Shown here: one piece after another, positions 17,358 to 26,400 of the stretch
How the letters are laid out: each line of letters begins with the position of its first letter
How positions within the stretch are numbered: position 1 is the stretch's first letter
Assembly (NCBI GenBank): GCA_027449865.1
Contig: DAIDKV010000056.1
Location: 42,861 to 106,860 of the forward strand
Length of the DNA stretch: 64,000 bases
Direction: 5' to 3'
DNA from: Planctomycetales bacterium
GTDB taxonomy: Bacteria > Planctomycetota > Planctomycetia > Isosphaerales > Isosphaeraceae
Translations under genes and position numbers: made by a program
The notes under the pieces: model-generated
Seen by the model: the letters and a program-made list of their open reading frames with translations, nothing else
Told to the model about the DNA's origin: nothing
The model's database searches: none

Positions 17358-17863
17358 GGCGAAGGCTCCCTGGAATCGTGAGACGGCTTCGCCGCGTTGA
17401 GGTCGAACGGGTTCGAGTAGCCAGCCGCGGCGAGCAGCTCGCCTTCACGGCGACGCATCCGGGCCGCGTCGGGCTCCGTTCGGTCGTCATAACCGCAGAG
17501 GTGGAGCAGTCCATGAACGAGGTAGAGCGCCAGTTCGTCGACCGGATTGAGACCGTGCTCGGCGGCCGTGGTCGCGGCCATCTCGGCCGAGACGACCAGC
17601 TCGCCTGAAAGGGTTTCGTCCTCGGGCGACGAGAGCGGGAAGCTGATCACGTCGGTTGGCCAGTCGTGGTCCAGGTGAGTTCGGTTGATCGCGTGGATGG
17701 CCGCCTGGTCGACGATTGCGATCGAGATCGAGGCCCGCCGCCGACCCTCGGCCGCCATCACGGTCCGAACGATCGACGCCACCTGGGAGGGATCGACCCG
17801 CAGATGCCCCTGGGTGTCGCTCAGTTCGACCTCGACGTCGTTCTCGGCCTCGGACCAGTTCAT
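17345..17863 (-). CDS. ybeY: Endoribonuclease YbeY (rRNA maturation)
   Basis: A 172-residue UPF0054 metalloprotein involved in 16S rRNA 3'-end maturation and ribosome quality control. The signature H117-G-L-L-H121-L-C-G-Y-D-D127 replaces the usual third zinc ligand His with Asp. The strand I-S-I-A-I-V-D-Q and T-D-V-I-S-F-P are intact. The ATG at 17863 has GGGAGG 5 nt upstream. An upstream ATG at 17908 overlaps the previous stop as ATGA but has no ribosome site, and would add 15 residues. Both remain possible. It sits between the HD-hydrolase and CorC-like genes. Confidence 0.92.
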   Translation of the reverse strand: MNWSEAENDVEVELSDTQGHLRVDPSQVASIVRTVMAAEGRRRASISIAIVDQAAIHAINRTHLDHDWPTDVISFPLSSPEDETLSGELVVSAEMAATTAAEHGLNPVDELALYLVHGLLHLCGYDDRTEPDAARMRRREGELLAAAGYSNPFDLNAAKPSHDSREPSPCSS

Positions 17864-17904
17864 CACGGCCTCCCGGGAAGAACCGGGTCGTGGTGGTGCA
17901 GGAA

Positions 17905-20148
17905 TCATGCCGTGCGGTGCTCGGGGTACTTGACCCGTCCGTGGTAGATGCCGATCAGCGACTTGATCAGGCTCTCGCGAATCTCGGCGATCTCGCGGAG
18001 AGTCAGGCCGCACTCGTCGAATTGTCCATCTCGGAGCCGCTTGTCGACCAGCACCTCGACGAGCCCCTCAATCCGGGCGGGTGTCGGCTCGGAGAGGGTT
18101 CGGCTGGCGCTCTCGACGGCGTCGGCCACCATCAGGATGGCGGCCTCGCGGGTCTGCGGCTTCGGACCGGGGTAGCGGAAGGCACTTTCGGGAACCGCGA
18201 CGGCGTCGGGATTGTTGCCGTTCCGCCGGTTTGCCTCATAGTAAAAATACTCGACGAGCGTGGTTCCGTGGTGCTGCTCGATCAGGTCGATGATCGGCTC
18301 GGGAAGGTGGTGCTGCCGGCCGAGGTCGACGCCATCCTTGACGTGCCCGATGATGATGAGTGTACTCATCGCCGGGGCGAGCTTCGAGTGACGGTTGGTC
18401 CCGCCGACCTGGTTCTCGATGAAATAATGGGGCTTGAGCATCTTGCCGATGTCGTGGAAATAGGCACCGATCCGGACGAGCAGCGCATCGGCCCCAATCC
18501 GCTCGGCGGCGGCCTCGGCGATCGCGCCGACGGTAATCGAGTGGTTGTGCGTTCCGGGGGCGCGTCGGACCAGTTCCTGGAGCAGGGGGTGGGTGTTGTC
18601 GCCCAGCTCAAGCAGGCTGATCCCGGTGACGATCCCGAGCGATCCTTCCAGGAACGGTAGGCTCCCACCCAGGAAGAAACCCGCCATCAGCCCCCAGCCA
18701 GCGCGCCAGAAGCTATCGCTCCGGACGAGTTCGATCGGCTGGTCCTGCCAGAGACCGGTGGCCCAGGTCATCAGAAAATAGGTGAGCGCCGCTGTCGCGC
18801 CGACCTTGATTAACTTGGTTCGAGTACGGACCTCGTTGAGCGTCAAGGCTCCGGCCGCTGTCCCACCCATCAGCACAAGGAAGTGCGCCAGATCGGTTCC
18901 CAGGGTCACACAGGTGAGTAGTGAGATCGTGAACGTGACCATCAGGGCAAAGTTGGGATTGTATGCAATTGCGACGATCATGGCGGCGATGGCGACGGGG
19001 ACCAGTTCGGCATCCCAGGTGTGCATGTTCAGAAGTCGAACGACGGCCGGCGCCATCAAGACCAGACCGCAGATCAGGGCGATTCGCCTGGGTTCGTGGA
19101 CGAAGCGGGTCTCGTGGCGATAGGCGTAATAGCCGGTCAGCAGGTAGAGCGCGATGACGAGAGAGAGGATGCCAAGTCCGCGACGAAGGCGGTCGCCCAG
19201 GCCGAGCAGTTCCGCGGCTCGCTCGTGTTCGAGCTTGAGCAGGATCAACTGCTCCTCGCCGATGGCTTGCCCCTGCTCGACGAGGACCTCGCCTCGGGTG
19301 TAGATGTCGTAATGGTCGGGGACACGGTCGCGGGCGTCTTCCCGGGCACTTGCGGTGGCCTCGGCCTCGAAGGTAAGGGTTGGTGTGCTGTCGAGCTTCT
19401 CGGCGATCAGGCCGAAAAGGACCTGGCCGACCTGGGGCGGGGTGAAGGCTCCGCAGAATTCCTGGAAGACAGCGCCATCGGGTTTGGTCATGCGTTCGGG
19501 GATGACTCGCTCCAGGGCGACCTGCCGGGCTCGGACGCGGGGCTCTCCCTTCTGTCGAACGGCGAGGATGCGGGCCGACTCCTCGTTGGTCGGCAAGGCA
19601 CCGGCGCCGAGGATTCCGTCGCGGACAAGGGGTCGAAACGCCGAGGTGATCTGAGCGTGGAGCCGATCACGATCGGCCGGGGCGGCGACGGCCGACTTGA
19701 TCGCGGCGAAGATCTCGGGGCGGAGCTTCCAGTTGGATCGGACGGCGTCGTGGAGGTCCTCGAACCGGCTGGCTCGTGAGATGGCGACAGTCAGGTCGTC
19801 GAGGCGGTCGGCCAGTTCCAGGATGGGCGCGGGGTCGTTGACCATGGCCGGCGGCACCTGATCGGCGGCGGCCTGTCGCTCGTTACTGGTCTTGGTCTGG
19901 TTCCGCATCCGGAATTCCTTGACGTTCACCCGAATTTCGCGATCGGCGCGCTGGCCGAGGCGGTAGGTGAACGGTGGGCCGGAGCCGTGAACGACGGCGG
20001 CCGTCGCCAGGAGGGAAGCGACGACCAGGGCAAGCCGGCCGGCCCGATGACGCTGGCGGGCCTGCCGGTCTTCCTTGAGCGAGATCGTGGCCGCCGAGGG
20101 GCGGAGCTGGGCGCGGGACGGTCGAAGACGCCGCTTGCCGATGCTCAT
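17905..20148 (-). CDS. 7TM-HD membrane phosphohydrolase (YqfF/PgpH-like, probable cyclic-di-AMP phosphodiesterase)
   Basis: A 747-residue membrane protein. One N-terminal span (near 36-55) is followed by an extracytoplasmic 7TMR-HDED domain (about 60-330), seven membrane spans (about 335-545) and a cytosolic HD domain with H-N-H-S-I-T-V-G and Y-F-H-D-I-G-K-M. PgpH homologues in Firmicutes hydrolyse cyclic-di-AMP. The same activity here is an inference from family and architecture. The start ATG at 20148 has only a weak GAGA upstream. A GC-rich hairpin lies 25 nt upstream. It follows phoH after 175 nt and precedes ybeY. Confidence 0.88.
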   Translation of the reverse strand: MSIGKRRLRPSRAQLRPSAATISLKEDRQARQRHRAGRLALVVASLLATAAVVHGSGPPFTYRLGQRADREIRVNVKEFRMRNQTKTSNERQAAADQVPPAMVNDPAPILELADRLDDLTVAISRASRFEDLHDAVRSNWKLRPEIFAAIKSAVAAPADRDRLHAQITSAFRPLVRDGILGAGALPTNEESARILAVRQKGEPRVRARQVALERVIPERMTKPDGAVFQEFCGAFTPPQVGQVLFGLIAEKLDSTPTLTFEAEATASAREDARDRVPDHYDIYTRGEVLVEQGQAIGEEQLILLKLEHERAAELLGLGDRLRRGLGILSLVIALYLLTGYYAYRHETRFVHEPRRIALICGLVLMAPAVVRLLNMHTWDAELVPVAIAAMIVAIAYNPNFALMVTFTISLLTCVTLGTDLAHFLVLMGGTAAGALTLNEVRTRTKLIKVGATAALTYFLMTWATGLWQDQPIELVRSDSFWRAGWGLMAGFFLGGSLPFLEGSLGIVTGISLLELGDNTHPLLQELVRRAPGTHNHSITVGAIAEAAAERIGADALLVRIGAYFHDIGKMLKPHYFIENQVGGTNRHSKLAPAMSTLIIIGHVKDGVDLGRQHHLPEPIIDLIEQHHGTTLVEYFYYEANRRNGNNPDAVAVPESAFRYPGPKPQTREAAILMVADAVESASRTLSEPTPARIEGLVEVLVDKRLRDGQFDECGLTLREIAEIRESLIKSLIGIYHGRVKYPEHRTA

Positions 20149-20172
20149 TTCAGGGTCTCGGGACGGCGATCG

Positions 20173-20190
20173 GGAGGGGGCTCCCCCTCC
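20173..20190 (-). promoter_or_regulatory. GC-rich 8-bp hairpin upstream of the HD-hydrolase gene
   Basis: A perfect 8-bp inverted repeat (GGAGGGGG / CCCCCTCC, 2-nt centre) lies 25-42 nt before the start codon at 20148. On the mRNA it exposes or hides a purine-rich GGAGGGGG. It could affect translation of the gene, which otherwise lacks a clear ribosome site. No poly-U follows, so it is not a simple terminator for phoH. Confidence 0.3.
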
Positions 20191-20323
20191 GTCGCGGGAG
20201 TGCGCCGGGGCGACGCAGCCCCAGCTTGGCGGTGTCGGCGGTGAGTTCTCGAGGATCGCATGATCGTCGATGGCCTCTCACGCGGGCCGGGTGGATCCGG
20301 CCGGTCTACAACACCGCAACGCC

Positions 20324-21361
20324 TCACTCCGGGGCGGTCGCACGGGCGGGGATCGGGTCGGTTTTGACGCCGGCCGAGTTCGAGACCGTGGGTCCGGTGC
20401 CCGGCCCCAGGTCGCGATCGGCGGGTAGCTCGTCGGATTCGTAGGCGTTGACGATCGCCTGAACCAGTGGATGGCGGACAATATCGGAGCGGTCGAGCAG
20501 GACGGTGCCAACCCCTGGAATGCGCCCAAGCCGCTCCAGGGCATCGGCCAGCCCACTGCGAACGCCCGGCGGCAGGTCCACCTGCGTGATATCGCCGGTG
20601 ACGACGATTCGCGCGTTCTGGCCCATGCGTGTCAGGAACATCTTCATCTGAGGAACCGTCGCGTTCTGGCCTTCGTCGAGGATGACCACGGCGTCATTCA
20701 TGGTCCGGCCTCGCATGTAGGCCAGCGGGGCGATTTCGATCAGATCGTTATCCATGTAGCGCCGGATCTGCTCGTAGTCCATCAGGTCATGTAGGGCGTC
20801 GAGCAAGGGTCGGAGGTAGGGATTGATCTTAGCCTCGAGGTCGCCGGGGAGGAAGCCGAGATGTTCGCCGGCCTCGACGGCGGGGCGGACCAGAACGATT
20901 TTCTTGATTCGTCCGCGGCGAAGCAGCGCCACGGCCATGGCGACCGCGAGATAGGTCTTGCCGGTCCCAGCCGGACCACTACAGAAAACCAGCTCGTTCT
21001 GGATGAGGGCGCGGATGTAGCGGCCCTGTCCATCGGAGCGTGGCCGAACGGCTCGATTGCCCTCGCGGATCTCGACGGCGCCCGGTTCGTCGGGTGCGTC
21101 GGCCTGGAGGGTCATATCGATCAATTCACTCACATCGCTGGAGAGGATCGCCTTTCGGACTCGGTAAATCGAGCGAAGCCCTTCGAAGATCCGGCGGGCC
21201 TGCTCGACATGGGAATCCTCGCCCTCGATGCGGACCTCGCCGTGGCGGGCGAGCACCTTGACGCCGACGGCGTCGCGAATTTGACGGAGGAATTGGTCGC
21301 GGCTACCGAAGACGGCCAGCTCCTCGGCGTGGCCGTCGAGACTGATGATGACTTCCGCCAT
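20324..21361 (-). CDS. phoH: PhoH-family ATPase
   Basis: A 345-residue protein with an N-terminal KH-like RNA-binding region (residues 1-85) and a P-loop ATPase with G129-P-A-G-T-G-K-T136, V-R-P-A-V-E-A-G-E-H-L-G-F-L-P-G-D and V-I-L-D-E-G-Q-N-A-T. This is the PhoH/YbeZ form found next to ybeY, which acts in RNA turnover and ribosome quality control with YbeY. The usual G-Q-N/T-A-Q block reads E-G-Q-N-A-T, as often in planctomycetes. AAGGGGAG lies 3-4 nt before the ATG at 21361. Its own promoter is proposed at 21465-21494. Confidence 0.95.
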   Translation of the reverse strand: MAEVIISLDGHAEELAVFGSRDQFLRQIRDAVGVKVLARHGEVRIEGEDSHVEQARRIFEGLRSIYRVRKAILSSDVSELIDMTLQADAPDEPGAVEIREGNRAVRPRSDGQGRYIRALIQNELVFCSGPAGTGKTYLAVAMAVALLRRGRIKKIVLVRPAVEAGEHLGFLPGDLEAKINPYLRPLLDALHDLMDYEQIRRYMDNDLIEIAPLAYMRGRTMNDAVVILDEGQNATVPQMKMFLTRMGQNARIVVTGDITQVDLPPGVRSGLADALERLGRIPGVGTVLLDRSDIVRHPLVQAIVNAYESDELPADRDLGPGTGPTVSNSAGVKTDPIPARATAPE

Positions 21362-21464
21362 GACTCCCCTTTTCGCCGGCTCTCGGGCAGGATAGGCCCG
21401 CGATGCCGTCGCCGACATCCCAGCGGCCCTCCCGGTCCGTCAAAACCGACTCGAGCATCTCCTT

Positions 21465-21494
21465 ATTATGAAGACGCTTCCTCCTCGAATGCAA
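21465..21494 (-). promoter_or_regulatory. Candidate sigma-70 promoter for phoH
   Basis: On the minus strand TTGCAT (-35) and CATAAT (-10, 5 of 6 to TATAAT) are separated by 18 nt. Transcription would begin near 21458, about 100 nt before the phoH start, and could serve the phoH to CorC cluster. Sequence match only. Confidence 0.4.
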
Positions 21495-21519
21495 CATGGG
21501 CGCCGAACACATCCCTATT

Positions 21520-23295
21520 CTAGTCTTCGGACGGCTCCAGCACCCAGTCGACCGGCGTCCAGCGACGGACGAGGTCGCGCAGCTCCTCAATCCGGCCCAG
21601 TTCCTGGCGGCTGGTCCGTCCTGCCCGGGCCATCTCGGCCGCCGCGACGCCTGCCGCGGTCCCGGTCGACCATTCGATCGGGTGCAGCCGGGTCGCCGAG
21701 TTGGCCAGGAAGCTCTGCGCCATCGTCTTGCCCGCGACCAGGAGGTTGCCATAGCGGCGGTTGGTCAGCGCCCGAAAGGGGATGCAGAACGGGAGCGTCT
21801 CGCGATGGGCCTTCACGTATCCGGGCAGGGAACAGGAGGAGAGCGGATGGATATCGGCCGGATACGCTCCCAGGGCAATCCGGTCGGGGAAGGTTCGACC
21901 GGTCGTCTGTCCGATCGGACCGCAGAGATCGTCGATGGTCAGGAGAAAGCCGTCGAGGCCGACGGATCTTCGGGTGTCGCGGATGTAGGGGAGTTTGGCC
22001 AGGCCATGACCGGTCCCGAGCGCCCCGCGCTCGAGGGTGACCTGGCCCGGAAGGAACCGATTCGCCGGGGCGTGGTCCCGGAACCAGCGGTGCCAGCCGA
22101 ACGCCCGGGCCTCGGCCGCGGCCATCACCTTGAGGTCAACACCTCCTCGCCAGTCCTCGCGTTCCCCTTCGGCCTTCGCCCGGGGCAGGAAAAGATAGCC
22201 GAAAGGGTAATCGTTTCCCCCTTCCTGGCGGCGCGCCGAGTATCCCCAGTTCTGCAGGCAGAGGTCACCCACGGCCGGCGGGCCGCCCTCGGGACGGCTC
22301 CGTATCCGGCGGTAGGTCCAGATTTTATCCCAGGCGTCGGGGCGGCCGGTGTAATCGCCGAAACCCAGCCCGGGGACCTCGCTCGGCCCCCGGGGCTCGT
22401 CCGCCGGGGAACCGTTCAGACGCTCAACGAAACAGAAAACGATCGACTGGCCGCAGGTATCGTCCCCCTGATTACCTCCCTCTCGAGCATCGATCCCCTG
22501 CAAATAAGGCGCACCGGAGAGAACCAGGACCTCGCCCCACTCGGTCGCGTCGAGAAAGACGGTGTGCCCGTCGCCCCGGGACTTGATGGTCAGCTCGGTC
22601 TTGTCGAAGCGATCGGAAGGCGCCGGGTTGTACCAGTCGGGGATGTCCTCGGAGGGGAGCCGATCGTAACCGCCCCAGGTCACTCCGGGCCTCGGCGTGC
22701 GTCGGATCGCCACGATCGAGCGGATCAGGCCGGCCTCGGCGTCGGCCTCCACTCGCTTCACGACGGCCTCTCGATAGACGACCAGCCGTCCGGTCTTCCC
22801 GAGGCGATCCTCCAGGGGCCGCAATTGAGACGCGAGGAACGAAACAGGCTCGAAGCAGTAGTTGCTGACCCACCCGTGGCCCGGGTTGCCGGTGGCGTCG
22901 AGCATGGCCCGGAAGTTCGGGGTCATGTTCTCGCGGCGACGGGCGATCCTGGCGACGTCCACGACGACCCGCCTCGACTTTGGGTCGACCACTCGGTGCC
23001 AGGCCTCGTCCACGGCCGGCACACCCGAGGCCGTCAACTGGCCGCCCGGCCAGTCGGTCGGCTCGAGCAGGCAGACGCGGGCGCCCGAATCGACGGCTGA
23101 GGCGGCGGCGGCCAGGGCGGCGGTGGTCCCTCCCGCGATGACGACGTCGAAGTCGTCCCGGGTCTCGTGCTGGGCGGCCGTCGAGGCCAGGGCCGGCGCC
23201 CCCGCGATCATCGGCAAGATCGCCACCCACGCGGCCCAGAGAGACGCGCTTCGGCTCCGAAGACCGGTTTCCGCGGTCCGATTCGACTCTCGCAT
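21520..23295 (-). CDS. Exported FAD-dependent oxidoreductase (FAD_oxidored family)
   Basis: A 591-residue protein with a signal peptide ending near residue 40 (A-L-A-S). The FAD Rossmann motif is V-V-I-A-G-G-T-T-A-A-L-A-A-A-A-S-A near 53, followed by E-P-T-D-W-P-G-G-Q-L-T. The C-terminus has G-N-L-L-V-A-G-K-T-M-A-Q-S and S-T-G-T-A-A-G-V-A-A. These features match the PF12831 family (xanthan-lyase-associated and other planctomycete flavoproteins). The first motif reads G-G-T-T-A-A rather than G-x-G-x-x-G, usual for this family. The second ATG (23295) is chosen because AAGGA sits 9 nt before it, while the first ATG abuts AAGGA. Substrate unknown. Confidence 0.85.
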   Translation of the reverse strand: MRESNRTAETGLRSRSASLWAAWVAILPMIAGAPALASTAAQHETRDDFDVVIAGGTTAALAAAASAVDSGARVCLLEPTDWPGGQLTASGVPAVDEAWHRVVDPKSRRVVVDVARIARRRENMTPNFRAMLDATGNPGHGWVSNYCFEPVSFLASQLRPLEDRLGKTGRLVVYREAVVKRVEADAEAGLIRSIVAIRRTPRPGVTWGGYDRLPSEDIPDWYNPAPSDRFDKTELTIKSRGDGHTVFLDATEWGEVLVLSGAPYLQGIDAREGGNQGDDTCGQSIVFCFVERLNGSPADEPRGPSEVPGLGFGDYTGRPDAWDKIWTYRRIRSRPEGGPPAVGDLCLQNWGYSARRQEGGNDYPFGYLFLPRAKAEGEREDWRGGVDLKVMAAAEARAFGWHRWFRDHAPANRFLPGQVTLERGALGTGHGLAKLPYIRDTRRSVGLDGFLLTIDDLCGPIGQTTGRTFPDRIALGAYPADIHPLSSCSLPGYVKAHRETLPFCIPFRALTNRRYGNLLVAGKTMAQSFLANSATRLHPIEWSTGTAAGVAAAEMARAGRTSRQELGRIEELRDLVRRWTPVDWVLEPSED

Positions 23296-23690
23296 CGTCG
23301 CCATTCCTTGGGGGCTAGTCGGCCCTGACGCCCCCGGTCGTTCCGGGCCGGATCGCCGGGCGGGACGGGGCCCACGAACTCAGGCCGGTGCCCGCGGGGT
23401 ATCTCCGATATTTTGAGCGGTCGAGGTCCCGTCCGAGCCGAGAAAACGGCTCGTCCTCCCGGAGACGAGGGAACCGGCCAGGAGAGAACGAGGCTACCGC
23501 CGAGCCACGGTCCTCCGCGGAAACGGCTCGCCGGGAGGCTCGCCCTCTCGCTGCCGCGCATCCAGGCCAGTCCAGGCCAGAACCTCGCCCTCCCCGAGCG
23601 ATCGGACATCATCCGCGACCGCGTCAATCAAGGCGGAGAACGAGGATGGCCGGACGCCGGAGGGATTACGTTCGACTCCACGCCCAAAAA
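23296..23690. other. Gene-free spacer between flavoprotein and small lipoprotein genes
   Basis: About 395 bases with no open frame that has both a ribosome site and protein-like composition. It should carry the promoter of the flavoprotein gene and the 3' end of the DUF1559/lipoprotein transcript. I see no strong hairpin with a U-tract and no clear -35/-10 pair. Confidence 0.4.
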
Positions 23691-23864
23691 TCAGTGCTTT
23701 GTCGCCTTCGTCTTCGGCATCTTGAGCATCTCCGGCCCCTCTTCGGGGGCGCCCGGAGGCTGAGGGGCGCCGGGGCCGCCGGGGGCGGGCGGAGCGGAAT
23801 CGCCGCAGCCGCTCCAGCCGACCAGGCAGGCCGAGATGACCAGGCCGACAAGGACTCTTCGCAT
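23691..23864 (-). CDS. Small lipoprotein, proline-rich with basic tail
   Basis: A 57-residue protein. M-R-R-V-L-V-G-L-V-I-S-A-C-L-V-G-W-S-G-C forms a lipoprotein signal with lipid-modified Cys near residue 20. A Pro/Gly-rich spacer follows, then a Lys-rich C-terminus (K-M-P-K-T-K-A-T-K-H). GGGAGGG lies about 10 nt upstream of the ATG at 23864. It is directly downstream of a DUF1559 gene. A second lipoprotein of the same design (48827-49027) flanks the other DUF1559 gene in this window. The pairing suggests a joint envelope function, which is inference. Confidence 0.72.
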   Translation of the reverse strand: MRRVLVGLVISACLVGWSGCGDSAPPAPGGPGAPQPPGAPEEGPEMLKMPKTKATKH

Positions 23865-23948
23865 GACTCGAAACCCTCCCGGGTGGAAGTCCTCGGTTCG
23901 TCGACCGCCTTGGCAGGGCGGCGGAAAAACGAATGACTTGGGGATCAA

Positions 23949-24968
23949 TCAGTATGTATCGGAGCTGATGACCTCGCCGCCGTGCGTGGTGCTGAGCGAC
24001 CGCCAGGTGTAGAGGTTGATCGTATTCTTGATGAAGTGGACGCTGCCGTCGATGAAAGCGGCGTTCACCCCGCCCGGGTGACGGCTACGGGCCGCGTAGG
24101 TGTCGCCGTTGATCGCCGGAGACGTATCGCCCGGGTAGGCCGGTGGTGGCTGCGTCCGGAGCTTGCACGGCGGATTCTGCTGGAAAGGATAGGCGCAGTA
24201 GCTCGCCGAGTTCAACAGGTCGGGCTGGGTCGAATTCGGCGCCAGGTAAGCCGCGAAACCGCTCGATGAGCCGTACTGGACGAAGCCCCGCAGGTCGATG
24301 GTCCCCCCGTTGTCGAAGCCCTGGACCGTCTCGGAGAAAAAGAGGGTATTGCTCGTTCCATCGGTCACACTGGCGATCGTGTAGGACGTCGCACCCGACT
24401 GCACGGGCGATCCGGGCCCCGCCGACACCCACGAAAACGGGGCTCCCATGAAGATCACGCCGTTATAGCCCGGCAGGCCGTTTGTCGTGACCGACGCGCC
24501 GAGCTGGAAATACCCCGTCCCGGTGTTCCCGTAATTGCAGACATAGTTCGCCGAGGACATCCCGCCGAACTGGACCTCCTGCTGATCGCTCGGGCATTGC
24601 ATCGCCGCGATCCGGGTATAGGCGACCGTCGTGTTCTGGCGGCTGGAGTACGTCAGCGAGGGGACGCAGTTCGTACAACCCATGAAGTTATACGAATTCA
24701 TCAGCGTGCCCTGCTCGATGTAGGGCAATACGAAGTGATACCAGGTTCCCCAGCCATAATACTTGGCCCCCGGCGGAAACGAGCCCATTGTCTCCTGGTA
24801 ATTGAGGGTCGCCAGGGCGATCTGCTTCAGATTGTTGGTGCACTGGATTCGCCGGGCGGCCTCGCGCGCCGCCTGCACGGCGGGGAGCAGCAGCGCGATC
24901 AGGACGGCGATAATCGCGATCACGACGAGCAATTCGATCAGGGTAAATCCACGGCGAGGGGCAGCCAT
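23949..24968 (-). CDS. DUF1559 prepilin-like exported protein
   Basis: A 339-residue protein. The N-terminus [16 protein letters not shown] is a type IV prepilin/pseudopilin leader with cleavage expected before Phe, continuing into the long hydrophobic helix [20 protein letters not shown]. The C-terminus has [12 protein letters not shown], the H-x9-DG signature of DUF1559 proteins, which are greatly expanded in planctomycetes. They are thought to be processed by a prepilin peptidase and form cell-surface or pseudopilus structures. Cys residues in the middle may form disulfides. GGAG lies 10 nt before ATG 24968. Confidence 0.93.
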   Translation of the reverse strand: MAAPRRGFTLIELLVVIAIIAVLIALLLPAVQAAREAARRIQCTNNLKQIALATLNYQETMGSFPPGAKYYGWGTWYHFVLPYIEQGTLMNSYNFMGCTNCVPSLTYSSRQNTTVAYTRIAAMQCPSDQQEVQFGGMSSANYVCNYGNTGTGYFQLGASVTTNGLPGYNGVIFMGAPFSWVSAGPGSPVQSGATSYTIASVTDGTSNTLFFSETVQGFDNGGTIDLRGFVQYGSSSGFAAYLAPNSTQPDLLNSASYCAYPFQQNPPCKLRTQPPPAYPGDTSPAINGDTYAARSRHPGGVNAAFIDGSVHFIKNTINLYTWRSLSTTHGGEVISSDTY

Positions 24969-25194
24969 GTTTCTCACTCCGGAGGGCAACCGGGAACAAG
25001 TACCAGGGCGAGACAAGCGGCCCGCCTGTTCATGGACACGAGAATCCCCGGGGAGAGCGAGGTTCCGCGACGTCTCGTATCCTTCGAGGAAACGTGTCCC
25101 TTCGACACGTACCGTCGGGGCGGATGTCGATGCCAGGACTTTAAGAACGCGCGGATGGGAGCCTGTGGGCCGTGCAGTGAAGCACGTCAGATGG

Positions 25195-25224
25195 ATATTA
25201 AATGCTCGATGCAACAAAAGTCAA
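25195..25224 (-). promoter_or_regulatory. Candidate sigma-70 promoter for the first DUF1559 gene
   Basis: On the minus strand TTGACT (5 of 6) and TAATAT (4 of 6) are 18 nt apart. Transcription would start near 25188, giving a 5' leader of about 220 nt before ATG 24968. The remainder of the gene-free stretch 24969-25436 shows no other gene. It is also the 3' side of cdsA. Confidence 0.5.
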
Positions 25225-25436
25225 GCAATCATCATCGTCCGTAGCAGCGGTTCCATCGATCTCGCTCGACCGCTTGTCGTTTTATGACACTCTGAAGTCA
25301 TGGAACGATTCCGACGGTTCCGGATTTCGCCGCCGACGCGGACTGGAGAGACCGATTCTCGACCCGATTCCCGTGTGTCGGATCGGCGCGGTACGGTCCT
25401 CGAGCGGTCGTTCGGGGTGTCCCTTGACTCGAAGTG

Positions 25437-26348
25437 TCAGGGGCCGAGCGCGATCCAGAAGCCGTAGGCGACCGGACCGGCAAACAGGATCGAGTCGAGA
25501 ACATCAAGCACGCCGCCGAACCCGGGGACGGCCTGCGAGGCGTCCTTCTGTTCGCAGTCGCGTTTGATCATCGATTCCATCAGGTCGCCGAGCTGAGCGA
25601 TGACGCCGATGGTGAGCCCGTAAGCCGCGGCGGTTACGTCGTCGAAGGCGGGGATACCAAGCCATCGACGACAGACGAACGCGAGAAAACAGGCCGCCGA
25701 AACGGCGAAGATCAGCCCGCCGATCGCTCCCTCCACCGTCTTCTTCGGGCTCAGGCGCGGCCAGAGCTTGTGCCGGCCGGCGAGCCGCCCAAGGGTGTAG
25801 GCGCCGGTGTCGGCCCCCTTGGCGGTCGCGAAGAGAAAGACCAGCGCCATCAGACCCTGATGCCGCCCCTCAAACCATCGCATTTGAAGGGTGAAACTAC
25901 CGAGCAGACCCACGTAGGCGATCGTCAGCAACGTCCCGGAGATCTTCGCCATGGTCCGGCCCGGCCGGGCAAACTGAAGGCTCTGGATGACGAAGCAGGC
26001 CATCAGAACGGCGACGAACGTGAGGAACGGCCAGGCGAGGATGTCGATCGGACGGCCCGGATCGTAATAGAGGGCCAGCTCTCCGTCACCCTGATCGGCG
26101 AACTCGATCAGGTGCGGCATCCAGTTGGCCACGATGATCGCCATCACTCCGGCCAGGACCGTATTGCCCGACGGCCGGGCGCTGGTCGCCGAGAGCAGGC
26201 CATGCACCTCCCAGGCCGCCGCGAGCATCGCCGCCGAGGCCAACAGGAACCAGGTCGGAAACCAGGGGGCCAGCCACTCGTCGACGAGGAGCGCGGTGAG
26301 CAGCCCCGCGACCATCAGCACGCCGAAGATCAGGCGGGTGGAGAGCAT
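25437..26348 (-). CDS. cdsA: Phosphatidate cytidylyltransferase
   Basis: A 303-residue integral membrane enzyme making CDP-diacylglycerol from phosphatidic acid and CTP. It has about eight membrane spans. The catalytic C-terminal signature runs from S-P-K-K-T-V-E-G-A-I-G-G through D-L-M-E-S-M-I-K-R-D to G-F-G-G-V-L-D-V-L-D-S-I-L-F, with the metal-binding Asp residues intact. K-G-A-D-T-G-A-Y is also present. GAGGG lies about 7 nt before the start. The uppS gene sits 52 nt upstream in the same direction. This order (uppS, cdsA) is common and links isoprenoid-carrier and phospholipid synthesis. Confidence 0.96.
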   Translation of the reverse strand: MLSTRLIFGVLMVAGLLTALLVDEWLAPWFPTWFLLASAAMLAAAWEVHGLLSATSARPSGNTVLAGVMAIIVANWMPHLIEFADQGDGELALYYDPGRPIDILAWPFLTFVAVLMACFVIQSLQFARPGRTMAKISGTLLTIAYVGLLGSFTLQMRWFEGRHQGLMALVFLFATAKGADTGAYTLGRLAGRHKLWPRLSPKKTVEGAIGGLIFAVSAACFLAFVCRRWLGIPAFDDVTAAAYGLTIGVIAQLGDLMESMIKRDCEQKDASQAVPGFGGVLDVLDSILFAGPVAYGFWIALGP

Positions 26349-26400
26349 CGATTGACCCTCGCCGCGGGTGCATCGTGAACCGTCTCGTCCATGGTCATGG

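Noticed and set aside
21496..23100. Long plus-strand open frame across the flavoprotein gene
   Set aside because: It has no recognisable domains and lies antisense to a full-length FAD protein with conserved motifs.
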